DNA from: Euperipatoides rowelli
Lineage: Eukaryota; Onychophora; Udeonychophora; Euonychophora; Peripatopsidae
Assembly (NCBI GenBank): GCA_003024985.2
Contig: PXIH01S0046372.1
Direction: 5' to 3' (one strand)
DNA length: 12,016 nucleotides
Of the stretch, positions 7,926 to 12,016 are shown in pieces (within the stretch, counting starts at the first letter, position 1; every line of letters starts with the position of its first letter). Below the pieces are notes generated by a model. It searched no databases, was not told the origin of the DNA, and was given only the letters and a program-made list of their open reading frames with translations. The translations under genes and the position numbers were made by a program.

Positions 7926-8000
7926 AGGGTGCCTATTTTGTTTTTCACCCCTAGGCAATTGCCTATAGGTTTTCCTGGCCGTAAATGTGACTATGCCTGT
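7926..8000 (+). mobile_element. hAT-like element end
   Basis: The segment runs AGGGTGCC...CACCCCTAGGCAATTGCCTATAGG...CCTGG...GACTATGCCTG. It contains a perfect 14-base palindrome, TAGGCAATTGCCTA (7952-7965), and AGGGTG facing CACCCCT. Non-autonomous hAT elements of animals often end in such an order (a GGTGCC hairpin, an AGGCAATTGCCT core, then CCTGGCTACGCCACTG). The terminal bases here have diverged, so the exact end and the target duplication cannot be placed. The resemblance is from memory, not from a search. Confidence 0.38.
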
Positions 8001-9000
8001 AAATACGTTCCAATCAAAAAAGAATTTTCAATCTGAAATTTAACTTGATGTAAAATCCAAAACAAGTTGTCAGTTTTGGAAAACAATGGAATAAGCACCA
8101 GAACTACTGTATAAGATTAACCATAGATTTTAGTTAAAAAAACGTCCATCTGCACAGAAATTATTTTCAAAAATTTGAATAACGTAATGTGACCAATTTT
8201 TTGCTATGGACAAATAAACTAACTTGCTAATGCATTCAGTCTGCATTTTAAAAATTATTATATAGAAATTTAGTTGATAATGTCTGTAAAGTTATTGTTT
8301 TGAAGAAATATCCAAGAATATCATGGATTCAATTTTTTAATGTTGGAAATGCTTACAAAGAACAGTGGCATGATCTTATAAATGTCCTGATAAATTATTC
8401 AACTGCTACTAATAAAAATTTACCACTTTGATATTTCAGCCAGTTATCAATTTGCATCAGGGTTGTGTTCTTAGAAACCAGTGTTTAAATAGAACATACT
8501 TTTCTTATAGGAAACAATGTTAAACTAAGAGTTAGGAGAAATGATAAAAAAAAAAAAATCAAGGCAGGCAATGAATGCCATTCAGAAAAAAAAAAGCAAT
8601 CGGTCACAAACAGTGGTGCAAATCATATATTTTCCATATTTTTTAAATTGAAAAGGATGAACTTAATTTCAATAAATTAACCCTTTTGAAAGTTGTCCTT
8701 CGCTGGTTGCAAACAAATGTAAAAATTATTTCCAATAAGATTTTGATAGTTATAAGAGACCTTAGATTATTTATTTGAATTGTGATCATGATCGTTTTCT
8801 TAATACAGGCTTCTGTTCACTTATTAAATATGAGGCTGATATTTAATTATCAGATTGATTATTAGAAAAAGAAAAAAAAAATGGAAAAACATTGTGTACT
8901 TAAGAAAGCAACAACTTTGATTACTAGATTAGTCAACAGATTCCAAGATCATTGATATATTATTTCTTATATGTCATGATAATAGTATACATTCACTTGT
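8001..9000. other. AT-rich non-coding stretch
   Basis: No defendable gene was found. Two CAGTGG words of hAT-terminus type occur at 8363 (CAGTGGCATG) and 8611 (CAGTGGTGCA). A 35-codon plus-strand open frame near 8415-8522 has no family or splice support beyond one acceptor-like TTTCAG. Poly-A runs lie near 8548 and 8586. Confidence 0.55.
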
Positions 9001-9012
9001 TTTTTATCCCAA

Positions 9013-9111
9013 CCGTGCTTTGAACCGGACTCTGGAGTCAACAAGTTCTTAGCACGATCCTAACCTTAACCCAGACTTGTCTATGGCCATAAACATTGGA
9101 CCAATGTGCCA
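9013..9111 (-). mobile_element. possible tRNA-derived SINE head, minus strand
   Basis: On the minus strand TGGCACATTGG (9111-9101) fits the pol III A-box consensus TRGYNNANNGG, and GGTTCAAAGC (9026-9017) fits the B-box core GWTCRANNC. They are 85 bases apart, longer than in a tRNA, so either there is an insertion between them or only the B-box end is real. The T-stem around the B box is degenerate and would need two changes for full pairing. The patch 9010-9115 is clearly richer in GC than its surroundings, as an inserted repeat would be. Confidence 0.33.
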
Positions 9112-9119
9112 GGCAGTCA

Positions 9120-9464
9120 ATCACTTGTTTTGACTTTGTTTTTATATAGTTTGTAACTATTTTGAAGGATATAAATATGTTTATTTTGTTTTTATATANA
9201 AAAAAACTAGTTAATTTGGGCAATATTCTATAGAAAAATAATTTCTTTACAATAACTTTAAAAAAAAAAACCCCATCTATAAATATAAATATCATTTCCA
9301 TTTTTAGCAATATAAAAGCATTAAAAACCATTAAATAAATAGTCGCTTTTTGGACATATTTTTTTTAAATAAATGGTTGGTTAAATGGAATTTTTGTTCC
9401 TGATGCATTTTAATATTGTGCATTCAACCTGATTATTCCGCTACACATTTTTGGTTGTTTGGTA
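9120..9464. other. AT-rich non-coding stretch
   Basis: Nothing coding is supported. It contains an A10-C4 junction near 9259-9274 and T/A runs. An open frame on the minus strand here is a composition artefact and crosses the N. Confidence 0.55.
9199..9199. other. unresolved base (N)
   Basis: A single N lies inside an AT-rich run beside a poly-A stretch, most likely a sequencing or assembly ambiguity. Confidence 0.95.
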
Positions 9465-9531
9465 GGAGGGGGGGATTGGCACCCCTGGATACATGTTTTT
9501 AATACAGTGTATAGTTCTGGCTATGGGCCTG
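9465..9531 (+). mobile_element. second hAT-like end segment
   Basis: A G7 run (9468-9474) is followed by ATTGGCACCCCTGG and, 40 bases on, CTGGCTATGGGCCTG (9517-9531). The latter resembles the hAT 3' terminus CTGGCTACGCCACTG with changes. The arrangement (CACCCCT, spacer, CTGG..TATG..CCTG) parallels 7926-8000 in the same orientation. It may be a deletion-scarred end of the hAT element whose transposase remnant lies 130 bases downstream, or an unrelated copy. Confidence 0.3.
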
Positions 9532-9657
9532 ATTTAACTGTTAAACAGTGGCATGTTAATTGTAAATAATTAGAGGTATGTTCGTCAAAAGCTAACTTTT
9601 TGAATTATTTAAATTAGGCACTTCTTCGTTCAACATTAAGCGTAAGAAATAAATTAG

Positions 9658-9822
9658 TCCGTTCGTCATTATTTTCCCTTGTTAGAAAAAGTATTCTGTA
9701 TCCCAGGAACAGATACTGCTGTTGAAAGTGTTTTTAGCCATGATGGCCTGTTTATGCACCCCCTTAGAGCCCATTTGAGTGATCAAATACTGTCTGACTT
9801 AGTATACATTAAATGCAATTAG
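9658..9822 (+). pseudogene. hAT transposase C-terminal dimerisation fragment
   Basis: The plus strand is open for 54 codons from 9658 to TAG at 9820-9822, directly after an in-frame TAG (9655-9657). It reads YFPLLEKVFCIPGTDTAVES, then VFSHDGLFMHPLRAHLSDQI, and ends LVYIKCN. This is the C-terminal block of hAT-family DNA transposases (Dimer_Tnp_hAT), whose usual form is P..SIPAT.A..ERVFS..G......R..LS...L..LVFLKCN followed by the stop. The block mediates dimerisation of the transposase and ends at the protein's natural C-terminus, so the stop is authentic. The rest of the roughly 600-residue protein, including the BED finger and the catalytic DDE core, is absent upstream, where the frame is closed. 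The copy is a 5'-truncated relic, well kept over these 50 residues. The GC share is higher than that of its surroundings. Confidence 0.9.
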
Positions 9823-9882
9823 CTTAAGCAAGCCTAATTAAGTTTATTATTTGTTCTTAAAAAAAAAAAATGTTTATTATAT

Positions 9883-10052
9883 TGGCTTGGTCTTGATCTT
9901 ATCTGGAACTGAATGGTCTCGGTCTTGATCTCTAGAACCATATGGTCTGTAGGCTACTGTGGCCTTGTTATTGAAACCAATGGTCTCGGACTTGGCCTTG
10001 GTCTTGGACTCAATGGTCTTGATCTTGAGATTACAGGTCTTGACTACAACAC
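9883..10052 (+). repeat. degenerate GGTCTTGG-type tandem repeat
   Basis: GGTCT occurs eight times in about 150 bases (9889, 9915, 9921, 9944, 9982, 10000, 10015, 10036), usually inside AATGGTCTYGG or GGTCTTGATC. Copies of ATGGTCT at 9913, 9942, 9980 and 10013 are 29-38 bases apart, suggesting a decayed unit of about 33 bases built on a GGTCTTGG core. It starts about 60 bases after the hAT transposase stop, where the 3' subterminal region of the element would lie. Frames read through it are repeat shadows (Leu/Val-rich) and not genes. Confidence 0.75.
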
Positions 10053-10272
10053 TGGTTTTCGGTAGAAAAAATTATAAAGCTTGCTTTAAAAATTGTCGCG
10101 GTGACAAGCAGTGGCTTGCTTTGAAATCAACGCCCCTTTTTTTAAAGCACATAGTTTTCAATGGGATTCGCTAAACACAATGCTAGTTGCTGCTCGAAGA
10201 TGCTTTCTTATTTCGGCCTGCAAATTGTTTTAATATGGGATAAACAATGACAAAAGAAAGAGTAATTATTTA

Positions 10273-10273
10273 N
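10273..10273. other. unresolved base (N)
   Basis: A single N in an AT-rich run, probably a sequencing ambiguity. Confidence 0.95.
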
Positions 10274-10326
10274 CATATTTATTTTAAAGAAATAAACTAA
10301 ATCATCAAAACAAGAGGCTATACATT

Positions 10327-10346
10327 ATTATTTATTTATTTATTTA
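10327..10346 (+). repeat. (TTTA)n microsatellite
   Basis: About four and a half copies of TTTA. It is short and of no evident function. Confidence 0.8.
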
Positions 10347-10974
10347 AACTTTAATTACTAAACTTTTTTTTTTTAAAAAAAAAATATTGAACTATTTTTT
10401 CATTAGCTTGCTGAGTATTGTTAGACAAAAGTTTGACCTAGTTCTAATTCACAGCTATCCAATCAACATATAGTGATGACATCTTATTTGAATGAAACAA
10501 ATTACACCATTTAAAAAAAATCAAATTTAAACTGAAATAAAGAATGAAAATATAAAGTTGGGGCACTCAGTTTTAGATTAGATTATCAAATTAGCTGATG
10601 TTTCAACTTATTTAGGCTAAGATGCTTTTCATTTATCTTTTTCAATTATCATAACATTGTTGGATTAGTATGTCATTTTGTTTTTCAAATGCAAGAGAGT
10701 TGTACTCATTTATTTTGTTAGGCTAATTAAAAATGTTATTAATAATATAACCAGTAAAATTCAAGATTTTATTAATATTAATATACAGAAAAATTAAATA
10801 AATATTTTATTAACATTTATTATTGAGTAATATTTTATTTAAAATAATGGCATGGTGGATGAAATTGAATCTAAAAACGGCATGTCAATTTAGCCTTGTA
10901 AAATCATCTCTAATCCTTCGAGCTGCAAAGCTCAGCCTGTTTGACACCAAACTATATCTGTGTCTTTTTCACAG

Positions 10975-11141
10975 CAAAAATGAAGTACCGTGACGCACTG
11001 CTTAGTGTGTCATCGGCCTTAGTATTATATTTTTATGACCTTTGCTTGTTACCAAATTTGAATTTGGTGCTGAGGGATTTGATGCGCAGAAACTCCTTTA
11101 GAATAGCAGATTTAATAGAGAAGTCAGATGCTTATCATTAG
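10975..11141 (+). CDS. possible terminal exon of unknown protein
   Basis: A good acceptor, CTGTGTCTTTTTCACAG, ends at 10974. Beyond it a frame is open to TAG at 11139-11141, giving CA-AAA then 53 codons from ATG (10980). The reading includes MKYRDALLSVSSALVLYFYD and RDLMRRNSFRIADLIEKSDA and ends in YH; a hydrophobic stretch is followed by a charged, helical tail. The GC share is about 38% (counted), against roughly 27% around it. The interval could be the last exon of a host gene or a small exon with its own start (AAAAATGA context). I do not recognise the family, and no matching upstream exon was found. The combination of acceptor, length and composition makes it the best plus-strand coding candidate other than the transposon. 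Confidence 0.4.
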
Positions 11142-11678
11142 TTTAAAACTTCTGTTGCTCATTAAATATGGAGATAATATTTAGTGAATGTTTAACTAAA
11201 AGATTATGAAAGCAACTGGGTTTACTTAATTAGCAGGTTCAGCATGACTGATTCTAACATTTAGCCTAACTTGTCATAAAATAGTATTCTGTGCTGAGAA
11301 GTTCAATATCTAGAAACAATTAGGAAAGCTTGCTTGATTGAGGAATCAACACATTTGGGGAAAAAACATTTTAAAAGATATATTGCTCATTAGTCATTAC
11401 ATTTAATAGTAAATATTTTCATTTAGTGGCTTTATATGAATAAAGTGATACAGGTAGCTTTTCATTATCTCTTAATAAAATAACTTGTCAGCTTTTTATC
11501 ATTTAAACTGAAAGGATAAGTAAGAAAATTATATATAACTACTTGTACTATGACAGTATTATGCAAGAACAGAACAAGAATGGGGTGGTTTTAGCCGGTA
11601 CGCTTTTATCAGAAAAATCTATTGCCAAATTTCAAGATTTTTTTTAACAAACTAAAAGAATACACTAAAATATTTTAC
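11142..11678. other. AT-rich stretch, possible first intron of the minus-strand gene
   Basis: No clear exon was found. A plus-strand open frame at 11507-11647 reads protein-like over about 25 residues but has no splice or family support. If the minus-strand exon at 11768-11679 is real, its first intron begins here (GT at 11678-11677) and runs left. Confidence 0.45.
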
Positions 11679-11768
11679 CGTCACCAAGAACACTTTGTTG
11701 TCTGTAGAATAGCTTTGTTTTCCAAAAAAGGACCTTGCAAATATTCGGTTTGCCTTGCTAGCAACCAT
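11679..11768 (-). CDS. first exon, mitochondrial Rossmann-fold (SDR-like) protein
   Basis: The minus strand carries ATG at 11768 (context AAAATGG, first ATG after an in-frame TGA) and 30 open codons ending exactly at a donor ACG|GTAAAA (GT at 11678-11677). The product begins MVASKANRIFARSFFGKQSY and continues STDNKVFLVT. Residues 1-21 look like a mitochondrial presequence: Arg/Lys but no acidic residues, with FF and a SYST end. Residues 25-30 (KVFLVT) match the first beta strand of NAD(P)-binding short-chain dehydrogenases, in which the next residue is the Gly of TGxxxGxG; that Gly would come from exon 2. The role would be an NAD(P)-dependent oxidoreductase or epimerase of the mitochondrial matrix; the exact enzyme cannot be told from 30 residues. 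The GC share is about 40%. No downstream exon was identified in the window. Confidence 0.5.
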
Positions 11769-11861
11769 TTTACATAACTGGATACATCAGCAAACTACTG
11801 CAATATCATGTGGTAAAATGAAGGGAGCAGTTATTGTCTTCTTATTCCAGATCATTATTCT

Positions 11862-12016
11862 TACATGAAATGGCGATTTTAGAATGTCAGTGTGTCTTAT
11901 AAAGAAGTTTTGGCCCTTTAGAAAGTGCATGATAACGAGGATTTTAGTTCTTTTTTTTTTTTCATTTTTACATGAAATTGCGATTTTAGAATGACAGTAT
12001 GTCTTATAAAGAATTT
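11862..12016 (+). repeat. 107-base tandem repeat, truncated by window end
   Basis: TACATGAAATGGCGATTTTAG at 11862 recurs as TACATGAAATTGCGATTTTAG at 11969, and the likeness continues through GAATG(T/A)CAGT(G/A)TGTCTTATAAAGAA to the window end. There are three substitutions in about 45 bases plus a one-base length change, with a period of 107 bases. Weaker likeness reaches about ten bases before each start. Only the first 48 bases of the second copy are visible. The array begins about 95 bases upstream of the minus-strand ATG at 11768, in the putative promoter flank. Confidence 0.85.

Larger units (their letters stand above)
10053..10940. other. AT-rich non-coding stretch
   Basis: No supported gene. 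It holds a CAGTGGC word at 10109, a single N at 10273 and a short (TTTA)n run at about 10327-10346. TAGGCTA heptamers lie at 10613 and 10719. No terminus for the upstream hAT remnant was identified. Confidence 0.55.

Noticed and set aside
8415-8522. 35-codon plus-strand open frame after TTTCAG
   Set aside because: Open length is expected by chance at this composition; no donor, family or start context.
9038-9331. 97-codon minus-strand open frame
   Set aside because: It starts inside the SINE-like patch, crosses the N at 9199 and is Phe/Ile/Lys-rich from A/T runs; a composition artefact.
9546-9822. A complete miniature hAT element running from CAGTGGC at 9546 through the C-terminal coding piece
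   Set aside because: No matching inverted terminus (GCCACTG) or 8-base target duplication was found downstream, so the boundaries cannot be supported.
9959-10174. 71-codon plus-strand open frame
   Set aside because: Most of it is a reading of the degenerate GGTCTTGG repeat (Leu/Val periodicity), with no independent coding support.
11507-11647. Plus-strand open frame containing NGVVLAGTLLSEKSIAKFQD
   Set aside because: It is protein-like, but no acceptor, donor or family was recognised, and it would lie inside the putative first intron of the minus-strand gene.
1-12016. Search for CRISPR arrays, rRNA, LINE or LTR reverse transcriptase, and a complete tRNA gene
   Set aside because: None seen. 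There are no regularly spaced direct repeats with unique spacers, no RT motif in any open piece, and both tRNA-like sequences are degenerate.

Overview
The window looks like non-coding animal nuclear DNA. It is very AT-rich (about 72-73% A+T, estimated by eye), full of homopolymer runs, and has no long open frame. What can be recognised is typical of an invertebrate nuclear genome: decayed DNA transposons (a hAT fragment and a piggyBac-like fragment), tRNA-derived pol III promoter sequences of SINE type, degenerate tandem repeats, short exon-like islands flanked by GT/AG splice signals, and two isolated N bases. I suspect a mollusc or another aquatic invertebrate, but no marker in the window proves that. 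I see no sign of bacterial operons, viruses or CRISPR.

Layout. Positions 1-2560 are AT-rich with nothing coding that I can defend. Near 2720-2790 a CpG-containing cluster (GGCGC sites and a CACGTG E-box) resembles a promoter, and a short minus-strand open stretch ending in a splice donor lies just beyond it. A minus-strand exon-like island sits at 3577-3672. A decayed piggyBac-type transposase occupies about 4589-5298 on the minus strand. A tRNA-Leu-like SINE head lies at 6225-6302 on the plus strand. From 6594 to about 7290 there is a possible plus-strand exon pair with a 501-base intron and an AATAAA. From 7190 to 7800 there are minus-strand splice-like signals, a long hairpin and a second promoter-like cluster. 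Positions 7926-8000 and 9465-9531 resemble hAT element ends. Positions 9013-9111 hold a minus-strand pair of pol III boxes. Positions 9658-9822 encode the hAT C-terminal dimerisation region, followed by a degenerate GGTCTTGG-type repeat (9883-10052). Positions 10975-11141 hold a GC-richer plus-strand exon candidate.

The best candidate host gene begins at 11768 on the minus strand. It has a 30-codon first exon that reads like a mitochondrial targeting sequence followed by the first beta strand of a Rossmann fold (KVFLVT), and it ends at a splice donor. Its upstream flank carries a 107-base tandem repeat that runs off the window end. If the call is right, some or all of the transposon-rich DNA to its left may be its introns, but I found no convincing second exon.

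Limits. At this base composition a random open frame of 30 codons is not rare (very roughly 7% per start). The exon calls therefore rest on splice signals and protein character and are given low confidence. The hAT domain is the only protein call I regard as secure; the piggyBac call is probable.
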